Positions 1 through 7,768 of a DNA stretch of 64,000 bases are shown here, in pieces. The notes beneath the pieces were generated by a model. The model was not told where the DNA came from, searched no databases, and saw only the letters and a list, made by a program, of their open reading frames with translations. A program made the position numbers and the translations under genes. Position 1 is the first letter of the stretch. Each line of letters begins with the position of its first letter. The stretch comes from Paenibacillus hamazuiensis (GTDB lineage: Bacteria > Bacillota > Bacilli > Paenibacillales > NBRC-103111): assembly GCF_023276405.1 (NCBI RefSeq), contig NZ_JALRMO010000001.1:6259001-6323000 (forward strand). The letters are read 5' to 3'.

Positions 1-1
1 G

Positions 2-448
2 GTCGGCACGCTTCTCGCCTGCCGGTTTCTCATTGCAGCGGCGTTATTTTGGGGCACGCTTGCCATCGTCAGGCCCCGCTTTACCCTCACGCGCCGTGAA
101 ACAATAACGCTGCATCTGATGGGCGTCGGCGGGTACGCCGTTATGGCAACCCTACTGTTCACGGCGTTTTATCTCATCCCGGCGTCCCTCGCTGAAATGC
201 TGTTTTACGCATACCCGGCTCTGGTATGCCTGCTGATGAGATGGCTGGACAAAGAACCTGTCACCGTGCGCAAAGCCGCTTCTCTCGGCATCGGCATGCT
301 CGGTACGGCGCTGGTGCTCGGTGTCCCGGCGGGGATGGCCGGTGTGGCGCTTGTATTGTGCAGCCTGCTGGCTGCGGAATTAAAATCGGGAGCTTCAAGC
401 CGCAAAAGAGAAACCCGGGTTCGAGCGGAATTTTCCAGATCAAGTTAA
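2..448 (+). pseudogene. EamA/DMT-family transporter remnant (left end cut by window)
   Basis: The reading frame is open to the left edge and encodes about 148 residues with hydrophobic helices typical of the first EamA half of drug/metabolite transporters (FLIAAALFWGTL, then AFYLIPASLAEMLFYAYPALVCLL, then GIGMLGTALVLGVPAG). Full-length family members have ten membrane segments in two EamA domains and about 290-310 residues. Here the frame changes into a polar, Arg/Ser-rich tail just after the first domain and stops, and no second domain is visible in any frame before the next gene. I infer a 3'-truncated or decayed gene. A single-domain EmrE-sized protein is possible because the true start is outside the window. 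Confidence 0.6.
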
Positions 449-542
449 ATACCGCGCCTCCCCAGACCAAAGAAAGAACGGTGGTCACACTGGGGAAGCG
501 CATCTACCCGATGATCCGATCTTCGCTTGATCCGTTCCTGCG

Positions 543-1364
543 TTACGGTTCGGCAAACAGCCGATTCCCCCGCTCGGCGATAAACCGAAGGGCTTCCTCC
601 AGCGCAGCTTGACGAAATCCGAACGACTTTTCCATCATCGATATCCAGTCGCTTTTGCGGGAAAACTCGTGAATTTCCGTACCCTGATCGGATTTGACGA
701 ACAGCTTCCGGTCGACCACCGAATAAGCCGCTCCCTGCTTGAATAGAGTAACGACGATTCGGCGCATAAACGGGTTATCATCTTCATCTCTCAGAGAATG
801 GGTGATATCCTGTTCAAAATCATTTACTTCCACCGGCATCCACTCGATATATTTGGTGACGATGCTTTGACCGTTCGCCCTCCGGTCGATCATAAAACGG
901 GTGGAGCTCAGGCGGACGATTTCCACTTCCTCCCCGCAGCGAAAGAAACGGGGCTCTTCTTCCAGCCGAAGCGGCTCGAACAGCGGCGCGCCATAGCCTA
1001 TATCCACGTAAAAGGCCCGCCCTTCCACAGTCACACGGTTCGCCCAATGAGCATTCCCGCCGGTGGCGCGAACGATCTCCGCCTGAAACCCGAGGGCGCG
1101 AAGCAGACTGCCGAAATGGACGTTCAGAATGTAACAATTCCCGCCGAGATTTTCGCGTTCCAGCCGATCTAAGTAGATATCCATGGAAGGAAACCACTTA
1201 AAACCCGACGTTCCCCGATTCAAATAATAATGAAACTTGCTCAAGTTCTCGAACGGAACAAGGTGCAGGTGACGCTCGACCAAAAGTCGCAAATATTCCA
1301 GCGTCGGCATCCGTTTTTCGATCCGAAGGCAGGATAAATATTGTTGCAGCAGCAAATCTTCCAT
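543..1364 (-). CDS. arylamine N-acetyltransferase family protein
   Basis: A 273-residue protein of the NAT family, whose members transfer acetyl groups from acetyl-CoA to arylamines or act as acyltransferases in secondary metabolism. The catalytic triad is visible: Cys77 in ENLGGNCY, His106 in NAHWANRV and Asp121 in YVDIGYG, with spacing close to classical NATs (Cys69, His107, Asp122). The chosen ATG at 1364 has a TAAGGAGGTG ribosome site 5' of it; an upstream in-frame start would lie inside the preceding gene. It begins 13 bases after the DUF2269 gene stops, so the two are probably co-transcribed. The substrate cannot be told from sequence. The usual RGGxCxE motif is relaxed to ENLGGNC. Confidence 0.82.
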   Translation of the reverse strand: MEDLLLQQYLSCLRIEKRMPTLEYLRLLVERHLHLVPFENLSKFHYYLNRGTSGFKWFPSMDIYLDRLERENLGGNCYILNVHFGSLLRALGFQAEIVRATGGNAHWANRVTVEGRAFYVDIGYGAPLFEPLRLEEEPRFFRCGEEVEIVRLSSTRFMIDRRANGQSIVTKYIEWMPVEVNDFEQDITHSLRDEDDNPFMRRIVVTLFKQGAAYSVVDRKLFVKSDQGTEIHEFSRKSDWISMMEKSFGFRQAALEEALRFIAERGNRLFAEP

Positions 1365-1377
1365 TGCTCCCACCTCC

Positions 1378-1833
1378 TTACTGCGGCTTGACAATCATCA
1401 GGATCAGCAGCAATATTCCCAGTATGCCGGACCACAGATGAAGGTTTCGCACGCGGGTATACAGCACGGTCAAATGCGCGGCGGGCACATCGGAGGCGGC
1501 CGTCTCGGACTCCGCAAGCAGTTTTATCAACCGGCCGGCCGCAGGGTTCAAATACACGATGACAAGGATTTCGATCGCTGCAAAGACGGCCAACGAACCT
1601 ATGATCCACACCTGCATGAACGGTCCGTACGAGCCGATAAAAAACAAGGCAAGGCCCGAAATGAAGGCGAGGGAACCGAATATTTTGGGGAATACCTCCA
1701 AGGAAGCAACCTGCAGCAAATTCCTTTTCATTTCGTCCAATGTGGATACTTTCCTCAGGATGAACGGAAAGGCGTATGCCGGCCCCAAGCCCAGCATCGC
1801 AGACAACACATGAATCGTAACCAGTAATACCAT
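1378..1833 (-). CDS. DUF2269-like integral membrane protein
   Basis: A 151-residue protein with four predicted membrane helices: the N-terminus ending in HVLSAMLGLGPAYAFPFI, then IFGSLAFISGLALFFIG, VWIIGSLAVFAAIEILVIVYL, and a C-terminal helix near LWSGILGILLLILMIV. The N-terminal HVLSAxxGLGPAxAFPF signature matches DUF2269 (predicted integral membrane proteins of unknown function). The ATG at 1833 is the only start downstream of an in-frame stop, but its ribosome site is weak. It lies 89 bases after the LuxR-type regulator and 13 bases before the NAT gene on the same strand. Role unknown. Confidence 0.72.
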   Translation of the reverse strand: MVLLVTIHVLSAMLGLGPAYAFPFILRKVSTLDEMKRNLLQVASLEVFPKIFGSLAFISGLALFFIGSYGPFMQVWIIGSLAVFAAIEILVIVYLNPAAGRLIKLLAESETAASDVPAAHLTVLYTRVRNLHLWSGILGILLLILMIVKPQ

Positions 1834-1921
1834 ACAGCAGCACCGCTTTCATGAGATTTTGTGGATGCACTCATCATAGCGGTAAAAAAAATCTTCCGGT
1901 ATCGGTGAAATTACGTATTTA

Positions 1922-3100
1922 TCAAACCATCTCCTTACCATCCGCAAGAAGCCCCTTTTCCATCACGTATCGCGTCAAGGCGGCCCGGGAAGGGACGCTT
2001 AGCTTCTGATAAATTCTTTCCAGATGTGTCGTTACCGTTCTCGGGCTGATAAATAGAATTCTGGCGATTTCCGCGTTCGTGTATCCTTTGGCGACGTGAG
2101 CCGCCACCTGCCGCTCCCTTGCACTGAGATTCGTATAGAACGGATCGGTTTTCTTATCCCATTGCAATCTGACAAGCTCTACAGCTTGTCTGAACATTTC
2201 TTCCCGCTCTTGCTCTGCAACGGACGGAAGGGTCGGCATCGTTTTTCCGAGCCTCACTCCAAGTTCGGTAAGATACCCGTCCTCGTGCGAATAAGCAACC
2301 TGAGGCTGATCTCTTGCGAATTCGCAGCAGACGATCCCTGTCACCGTACCGGATGAGAGGATGGGAAAAGCCAAGTAACTGGAAGGCGACGTTTCCGTAA
2401 CCGGAATCGCCGATGTGACCTCCTCCTGATCCCGGGACCGTATGGAGTGAACATACCTGAGCTGGGAACGGATGTTGTTCAGCCGGATTACGCGGCCTTC
2501 GTTCCTTGTCAATATCGCGAGCCGCTTCATGGCCCCGAATGCGTCTATATCCACCCCTGCTCCCGGAACTCCCAGTGACGCCTGCAGCTTGACATCCAGG
2601 CCATTTTCCTCCGGAATCCAATAAGATAAACAGTCCCATTCATGGGCGGCGGCCAGCACCTTCAGCAAATCTCCGTACATCTCCGGAGTCGATTTCAAAT
2701 GAAACGACTCTTCGATACACTGGCGCGCCGAGACGACTTCAAATACAAGAACCGATCTTACCTCCGCGGGCAGCGGAACTCCGGCCATCCAGGAGACGGT
2801 CATCAAATCTTGTCTGATCCGTTCAAACAGGGGACCTTCCTGCTCGGAGCGAAGGTAACGAACGATAAGCTCCCAATGAACGAAATCGCGGGGATTGGCG
2901 ATTTTGAGCAGCGCCAGCGGATGTTCCGTCAAATTCCGGTACGATTTGTTCAAAAGCTGGTTCGCTACGGCAACGAAACGCCCTTCCACATGCCAAACCC
3001 GCGTCAGATTGGCGATATTGGGGATCCCTTCGGCCGAGCTGGTTACGATACACGAAGGGTATGCCCCTTCGAAGACGGGCAGCAGTTCTGACGGAAGCAT
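1922..3100 (-). CDS. LuxR-type regulator with split-barrel and GAF domains
   Basis: A 392-residue cytoplasmic regulator. Residues about 1-130 resemble an FMN-binding split barrel of the pyridoxamine-5'-phosphate-oxidase class (PSCIVTSSAEGIPNIANLTRVW, then FVAVANQLLNKSYRNLTEHP). Residues about 140-300 form a GAF-like sensor. The C-terminus is a LuxR/NarL helix-turn-helix (LSARERQVAAHVAKGYTNAEIA, then SPRTVTTHLERIYQKL). There is no receiver domain, so control is probably by ligand or cofactor binding to the N-terminal modules. The start ATG overlaps the stop of the upstream gene by one base (TAATG), which implies translational coupling with the small split-barrel-like protein. Target genes are unknown; the NAT/DUF2269 genes downstream are candidates. 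Confidence 0.78.
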   Translation of the reverse strand: MLPSELLPVFEGAYPSCIVTSSAEGIPNIANLTRVWHVEGRFVAVANQLLNKSYRNLTEHPLALLKIANPRDFVHWELIVRYLRSEQEGPLFERIRQDLMTVSWMAGVPLPAEVRSVLVFEVVSARQCIEESFHLKSTPEMYGDLLKVLAAAHEWDCLSYWIPEENGLDVKLQASLGVPGAGVDIDAFGAMKRLAILTRNEGRVIRLNNIRSQLRYVHSIRSRDQEEVTSAIPVTETSPSSYLAFPILSSGTVTGIVCCEFARDQPQVAYSHEDGYLTELGVRLGKTMPTLPSVAEQEREEMFRQAVELVRLQWDKKTDPFYTNLSARERQVAAHVAKGYTNAEIARILFISPRTVTTHLERIYQKLSVPSRAALTRYVMEKGLLADGKEMV

Positions 3101-3573
3101 TATTCCCCGCTCCTTTCCATCACCGGCAATCCGGCACCGGGGCCGGGAGTCTGCGAGTAAACCGCCTTGACGCGAAAACCGGCCGACACACAGTCGGACG
3201 GCAATACGTGAATCAGCGGTACGAGATTGGGAATGTGCAGTTCAACCCGCCTCCGCTGCTCTTCGAGAGCAAGGACATCTTCCCTCGCAAGAGGACGGAG
3301 ATCGGCAAAACGTCCCTTGAACTGATACGATTCGTTGTCGACTCCCGAGGTGAGAAGAGCGGACAGCTCCCCCGGCGGTTCCGAATAATCCGTTAACCGC
3401 AGCCACTGGCTCTTTAAAATATATGTCCAAAGCACCCCCGCTTTCGGCTCCAGCCGAAAACCATAACCTCTGCATACAAACGGAGCCGCCCCCGGCTTCG
3501 CTGCCGCCAAGTGGATAAACACCGGCACGGTCCGCCGCATAAAACGGCTGATTTCTTCAGGCCAATCGATCAT
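3100..3573 (-). CDS. small split-barrel-like protein, hypothetical
   Basis: A 157-residue soluble protein. The ATG at 3573 has a GGAGG site immediately upstream; a longer frame exists but its extra N-terminus has no ribosome site and runs back into the divergent marR gene. The fold looks like another flavin split barrel (VPVFIHLAAAKPGAAPFVCRGYGF, then GVLWTYILKSQWLRLTDY), and it is translationally coupled by TAATG to a regulator that itself starts with such a domain. No catalytic motif is recognisable, and the family assignment is tentative. Confidence 0.55.
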   Translation of the reverse strand: MIDWPEEISRFMRRTVPVFIHLAAAKPGAAPFVCRGYGFRLEPKAGVLWTYILKSQWLRLTDYSEPPGELSALLTSGVDNESYQFKGRFADLRPLAREDVLALEEQRRRVELHIPNLVPLIHVLPSDCVSAGFRVKAVYSQTPGPGAGLPVMERSGE

Positions 3574-3686
3574 ATCCGCCTCCGGTTTCGTCTTTGTTAG
3601 TTCATATTCTATCAGTCGGCTGTAAAATGATCTACTTCGGTTAAAATCAGGGTTTACAAAAAAGAAAAACCGATATATAATTTTCG

Positions 3687-3698
3687 TTGTACATACAA
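3687..3698. promoter_or_regulatory. candidate MarR operator upstream of marR
   Basis: TTGTACATACAA is a near-perfect dyad (TTGTA, CA, TACAA) lying 23 bases before the marR start, in the gap shared with the divergent split-barrel gene. The same 12-mer in reverse orientation, with one change, lies before the adjacent MFS gene. A duplicated dyad flanking both genes of a marR-transporter pair is the usual arrangement for MarR autoregulation. Binding is inferred. Confidence 0.6.
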
Positions 3699-3721
3699 AA
3701 TTAACAAAGGAGGTGTTTGGC

Positions 3722-4147
3722 ATGGATGATAGTTTCCTCCGCGAGTGCCTGTTTTTCACAGCGAACCGATTGGGCCGCGCCATCACCAAGATGGCGGAGG
3801 AAGAATTCGCGCCGACCGGGCTTACCCCCATGTATGGATACATCATTCGCCTTGTGAACGGAACCCCGGGCATCTCCCAAAAAGAGCTGGCCGACAAGCT
3901 GTCCATCGCCGCTTCCACGCTTACCAGGTTTATCGATAAGCTGGAAAGCAGACGGCTTGTCGAACGTAAAGTGAACGGCAAGACCGTGCTTGTGTATCCG
4001 ACTGACAAGGGCAAAGAACTCGAAGATACGATTCGACAGGCATCCAGAAGCCTGAAGACCCGTTATGAAGCTCTTCTCGGCTCCGAAGCTGCGCAGCAGC
4101 TGTCCAAGGACCTGGAGCTGACCAGCGAAAAGCTGGAAAAGCATTAA
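3722..4147 (+). CDS. MarR-family transcriptional regulator
   Basis: A 141-residue winged-helix repressor. The wHTH reads GISQKELADKLSIAASTLTRFIDKLESRRLVERKV, followed by the wing GKTVLVYPTDKGKELE; the flanking helices form the dimer interface typical of MarR. The ATG at 3722 is preceded by AAAGGAGGTG at 3706-3715; a GTG nine bases earlier overlaps this ribosome site and is rejected. The MFS transporter begins 59 bases downstream on the same strand. Paired 12-bp dyads before each gene suggest that it represses itself and the transporter and is released by a small ligand. The ligand is unknown. Confidence 0.88.
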   Translation: MDDSFLRECLFFTANRLGRAITKMAEEEFAPTGLTPMYGYIIRLVNGTPGISQKELADKLSIAASTLTRFIDKLESRRLVERKVNGKTVLVYPTDKGKELEDTIRQASRSLKTRYEALLGSEAAQQLSKDLELTSEKLEKH

Positions 4148-4164
4148 TTTTTTTCTTTTTTATT

Positions 4165-4176
4165 TTGCATGTACAA
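4165..4176. promoter_or_regulatory. second candidate MarR operator, before the MFS gene
   Basis: TTGCATGTACAA is the reverse complement of the dyad before marR with a single base difference. It lies 30 bases before the MFS start codon, inside the marR-MFS gap, and so could control the transporter independently of marR. Direct observation of the repeat; function inferred. Confidence 0.55.
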
Positions 4177-4206
4177 CTAAAATAAATTTTAAGGAGTGAA
4201 CTGGAG

Positions 4207-5478
4207 ATGTCTCCAAGCAGTTCATCATCAAAATTCCATTACGGGTGGGTGGTTGTCCTCATCACCTTCGTGACCTTGATCGTTTCGGCAGGGGTCCGTT
4301 CGATGCCGAGCATACTGATGCTGCCGTTCGAGAAAGAATTCGGATGGAACCGGGGGAGCATTTCCGGCGTCATATCGTTCGGCATCTTCCTCTATGGGCT
4401 GGTAGGCCCCTTTTCCGCCGCGCTGCTTGAAAGGTTCGGCATACGCAGAATGATGGTCATCTCTTTGGCGGTACTCGCCGCCAGCCTCGCGGTTACGCCT
4501 TGGATGACGTCCCTGTGGCAATTCGAGATTCTTTGGGGACTTGTCAGCGGGCTTGCTACCGGCATGATGGCGAACGTGCTCGGGGTGACGGTCACCAACC
4601 ATTGGTTTGCGCAGCGAAAAGGGCTTGTCGTCGGCTTGCTCACGGCAAGCGCCGCAACCGGACAGCTCTTGTTCCTGCCGCTGCTCGCTAAAATCACCGT
4701 AGATGCGGGCTGGCGTTATGCGATGTATACGGCTGTTGCGGTTATCGCGGTCGTGCTGGTCATTGCGGCTGTCTGGATGCGGAACCACCCGTACGAGAAA
4801 GGCGTCCCGCCTTATGGCGAAGATAAGCTTGTTAAGCCGGCTCCGTTCCAAGGGAATTTGTTTCTGGCGCCGCTGCTTGCCCTTCGTGAGGGGCTTGGCA
4901 ATAAAACCTTCTGGCTGTTGGCCGGCACGTTCTTTTTTTGCGGGTTCTCGACCAACGGCTTGATCGGCACCCACCTGATTCCCGCCTGCGGAGATTACGG
5001 CATTCCGGAGGTGATGGCGGCGGGCATGCTCGCTCTTATGGGCATGTTCGACCTGTTCGGCACGACGCTGTCCGGCTGGCTGTCGGACCGTTTCGACAGC
5101 CGCTGGCTGCTGTTCTGGTATTACGGGCTTCGCGGTCTCTCGCTGCTGTTTCTGCCCTATGCGCTCGGTGCCGGCCCGACGATGCTTATGATCTTCACCG
5201 TGTTTTACGGTTTGGATTGGATTGCCACCGTACCGCCGACCGTCAAGCTCGCCACGAAGGAGTTCGGCAAGGAAAAGGCGGGCATGATATTCGGCTGGGT
5301 CGTCGTCGCCCACCAGATCGGCGCTTCCGTTGCCGCTTACGGCGCAGGTGCGCTGCGCGATTCGCTCGGCTCCTATACCGTGCCGTTTGTTACGGCAGGC
5401 TTCGTATGCCTGTTCGCCTCCCTGATGGCGATCCGCATCTCCAAAGCGGGTGCGGCGGCCCGGCAGCTGCAGGCTTAA
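4207..5478 (+). CDS. MFS transporter, oxalate/formate or monocarboxylate type
   Basis: A 423-residue protein with twelve predicted membrane helices and the signature of the monocarboxylate/OFA branch of the major facilitator superfamily: YGWVVVLITFVTLIVSAGVRS at the N-terminus, LPFEKEFGWNRGSISG, and GWLSDRFDSR between helices 8 and 9. An AAGGAG site precedes the ATG. It follows marR on the same strand and shares its putative operator, so expression is probably induced when MarR releases. Members move organic anions or act as drug exporters; the substrate cannot be read from sequence. Confidence 0.85.
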   Translation: MSPSSSSSKFHYGWVVVLITFVTLIVSAGVRSMPSILMLPFEKEFGWNRGSISGVISFGIFLYGLVGPFSAALLERFGIRRMMVISLAVLAASLAVTPWMTSLWQFEILWGLVSGLATGMMANVLGVTVTNHWFAQRKGLVVGLLTASAATGQLLFLPLLAKITVDAGWRYAMYTAVAVIAVVLVIAAVWMRNHPYEKGVPPYGEDKLVKPAPFQGNLFLAPLLALREGLGNKTFWLLAGTFFFCGFSTNGLIGTHLIPACGDYGIPEVMAAGMLALMGMFDLFGTTLSGWLSDRFDSRWLLFWYYGLRGLSLLFLPYALGAGPTMLMIFTVFYGLDWIATVPPTVKLATKEFGKEKAGMIFGWVVVAHQIGASVAAYGAGALRDSLGSYTVPFVTAGFVCLFASLMAIRISKAGAAARQLQA

Positions 5479-5591
5479 GCACCTTCGCCGTCCTTCCGTA
5501 CCCGATTCGGGCCGGATTCGGCCATCCGTCCGAGGTCCAGCCCCACATCCCCTCCTGAGGCGGTTTTGCCACCTCGGCCCGGAAGCTACAA

Positions 5592-5615
5592 TGGTTAGTG
5601 TAATTCGACTAACCA
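5592..5615. promoter_or_regulatory. inverted repeat next to the multicopper oxidase promoter
   Basis: TGGTTAGT and ACTAACCA form an exact 8-bp inverted repeat around an 8-base spacer, ending just before the AAGGGGGA ribosome site. A possible -10 (TACAAT, 5587-5592) touches its left arm and a weak -35 (TTGCCA, 5566-5571) lies upstream. The layout suits a repressor operator. It does not look like a CsoR site or a CopY site, and no regulator gene sits beside it. Confidence 0.5.
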
Positions 5616-5628
5616 AGGGGGATTTATT

Positions 5629-7734
5629 TTGTATACGGTATGGATACCATCCGAGCTCGGATGTTTGTTGCTGATGTTCCTTTTATCGTGGATCGCGGGA
5701 AGTAAAGCTTCCCGGCTTATTTACAGTCCTTCGGGAGGACAAATGCGGCGCAAGGCGGGCAAGCTGCTTTTTTGGGCCGGGTACGTCGCGGTTCCCGCTT
5801 CAGCCGTGCTGTACATTGCGATAAGTATGATTACAGCGCTGAATCCGGTGTTTTGGCAGGATCAGGCATTTGTCCACATACCTCTTTCAGGCATTCCGCT
5901 TTTAGCCGTATGGTTGGCTGCCGTGCCGAAGCTTGTGCGGCTGCGCAGGGAGACGAAGCTTTCTGCGGATGAGGAACTCCCCGGGGCGAACGTTCGCAGG
6001 CTTGCCGCAGCTCCCGGGCTGATCGTTCCGTTTCAGGCCGCTGCGCTGGGCGCCGTTGTATCGTTTTATTACGTGCTTGCGCCTCCGGTTCCGTTCGCCT
6101 GGCCGGACTTGATCCCGGCCGGCCTGTTTCTTGCCGCCGTCGCCGTACTTTGGAAGCGGCACAGCCGCCGGATGAAAGCCGTAAGCGTCCCGGACGCCGT
6201 CGTTCGTTACCGCCCATGGCTCGCGTTTGCAAGAAATGTCGGCATATTGGCGGTCGTTGCCGCCGCGTTCGTCGGGTTGTTTTATTTCTCCATGCAAAAC
6301 AGCCTGCTGCCCGGAAAAATGGATATGATGACCGGGCCGGCCGACTACGGCAAAGGCATCGCTCTCGATCACAACCACATGAACCATCTGGCCGGAAGCG
6401 GCAATGGAGCCTCCTCCTTCGCCAAAATGGTCTCCGTAACCGATTTGACGGGACCGCGCACCGGCACGCCGGACCGGAAATTTACGCTGACCGCCGAGAA
6501 AAAGACAGTCCGCCTCAGCTCCGGCAAAGCCGTAGACGCCTGGACTTATAACGGGCAAATTCCCGGTCCTGAGCTGCGAATAAAGCAAGGCGAGCTTGTC
6601 GAGGTCACGCTGATCAACAAAGATATCGAGCAAGGCGTTACCATTCATTGGCATGGCCTGGACGTGCCGAATGCCGAGGACGGCGTGGCCGGCGCCACCC
6701 AGGAGGCCGTAATGCCGGGGGAAACCTACACGTACCGGTTTGTCGCGGAACAGGCGGGCACGTTCTGGTACCATTCGCACCAATCGTCCAAAGAAGCGGT
6801 GCAAAAAGGGTTATTCGGCCCGCTGATCGTCGAGCCGAAATCCGGCATGGCTCCGAACGGCAAAGATATGACGATCATCACCCATAAATGGGACGACACC
6901 TTGGCCTATGGCGCGAACGATTCGACGGATAAAATGATCGTCGCTCCGGGGACGCCCGTGCGGCTAAGGCTCGTGAATACGGACGACTGGGTGCGGCAAA
7001 CCTATACGTTAACCGGCGCGCCCTTTCAGGTCGTCGCCATTGACGGAACGGACTTGCACGAGCCCGGCGTTTTGAGCGACACCGCTTTGGAGCTGACGAC
7101 CGGCGGCCGCTACGACATCTCGTTTATCATGCCGGACAGCCCCGTCTTCCTGGGGATCGGAAACAGTAAAAACAAGCTGGGATTGCTGATGACTCCGGAT
7201 GGGACCGGCGGCATTCCGGCGGCCGCTTCCGCCGCTTTGCCCGCATTCGATCCGGCGGAGTACGGAGGCTCCGCGCAGGTTCCTTTTAACGCAGACAGCA
7301 AGTTCGACCGGGAATTTACGATGGTTCTGGATAACAAGCTCGGCTTTTACAACGGACAATTCAACATGCTGTACACGATCAATGGAGAAGTTTTTCCAAA
7401 TACGCCGATGTTTATGGTTCGTGAAGGCGATCTGGTCAAGACGACGATCATCAACCGGAGTATGGTCGACCATCCGATGCATCTGCACGGACACCACATG
7501 CTGGTGCTGACGAAGAACGGAAAACCGGTAAGCGGCACATGGTGGTCGGATACGCTTGATTTGCAGCCTGGGGAAACGTACGAAGTGGCATTCCGGGCGG
7601 ACAATCCCGGCGTTTGGATGGATCACTGCCACAACTTGGTTCATGCTGCGTCCGGCATGACGATGCACCTGTCGTACGAAGGAGTGACCACGCCTTATTC
7701 AATCGGCAGCGCGACAAGGAACCATCCGGAGTAA
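5629..7734 (+). CDS. membrane-anchored multicopper oxidase
   Basis: A 701-residue protein starting at TTG 5629 (AAGGGGGA site upstream; no better in-frame start). About 225 N-terminal residues hold roughly six predicted membrane helices, followed by a His/Met-rich stretch (HNHMNHLAG) and cupredoxin domains. All four copper motifs are present: HWHG, HSHQ, HPMHLHGHH and HCHNLVHAASGM, so the type 1 and the trinuclear type 2/3 centres should be intact. Such enzymes oxidise substrates (cuprous ion, phenols, metal ions) with reduction of oxygen to water; the oxidase part probably faces the outside. The long membrane domain is unusual compared with CueO or CotA. Physiological substrate unknown. Confidence 0.86.
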   Translation: MYTVWIPSELGCLLLMFLLSWIAGSKASRLIYSPSGGQMRRKAGKLLFWAGYVAVPASAVLYIAISMITALNPVFWQDQAFVHIPLSGIPLLAVWLAAVPKLVRLRRETKLSADEELPGANVRRLAAAPGLIVPFQAAALGAVVSFYYVLAPPVPFAWPDLIPAGLFLAAVAVLWKRHSRRMKAVSVPDAVVRYRPWLAFARNVGILAVVAAAFVGLFYFSMQNSLLPGKMDMMTGPADYGKGIALDHNHMNHLAGSGNGASSFAKMVSVTDLTGPRTGTPDRKFTLTAEKKTVRLSSGKAVDAWTYNGQIPGPELRIKQGELVEVTLINKDIEQGVTIHWHGLDVPNAEDGVAGATQEAVMPGETYTYRFVAEQAGTFWYHSHQSSKEAVQKGLFGPLIVEPKSGMAPNGKDMTIITHKWDDTLAYGANDSTDKMIVAPGTPVRLRLVNTDDWVRQTYTLTGAPFQVVAIDGTDLHEPGVLSDTALELTTGGRYDISFIMPDSPVFLGIGNSKNKLGLLMTPDGTGGIPAAASAALPAFDPAEYGGSAQVPFNADSKFDREFTMVLDNKLGFYNGQFNMLYTINGEVFPNTPMFMVREGDLVKTTIINRSMVDHPMHLHGHHMLVLTKNGKPVSGTWWSDTLDLQPGETYEVAFRADNPGVWMDHCHNLVHAASGMTMHLSYEGVTTPYSIGSATRNHPE

Positions 7735-7768
7735 AACGGACACATCAGATCTTATTTGTGCCCAGCTG

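Noticed and set aside
4228-5616. Long minus-strand open frame of 462 codons opposite the MFS gene
   Set aside because: The composition (Arg, Gln, His-rich) is typical of an antisense shadow in GC-rich DNA, and the plus strand encodes a clear MFS protein.
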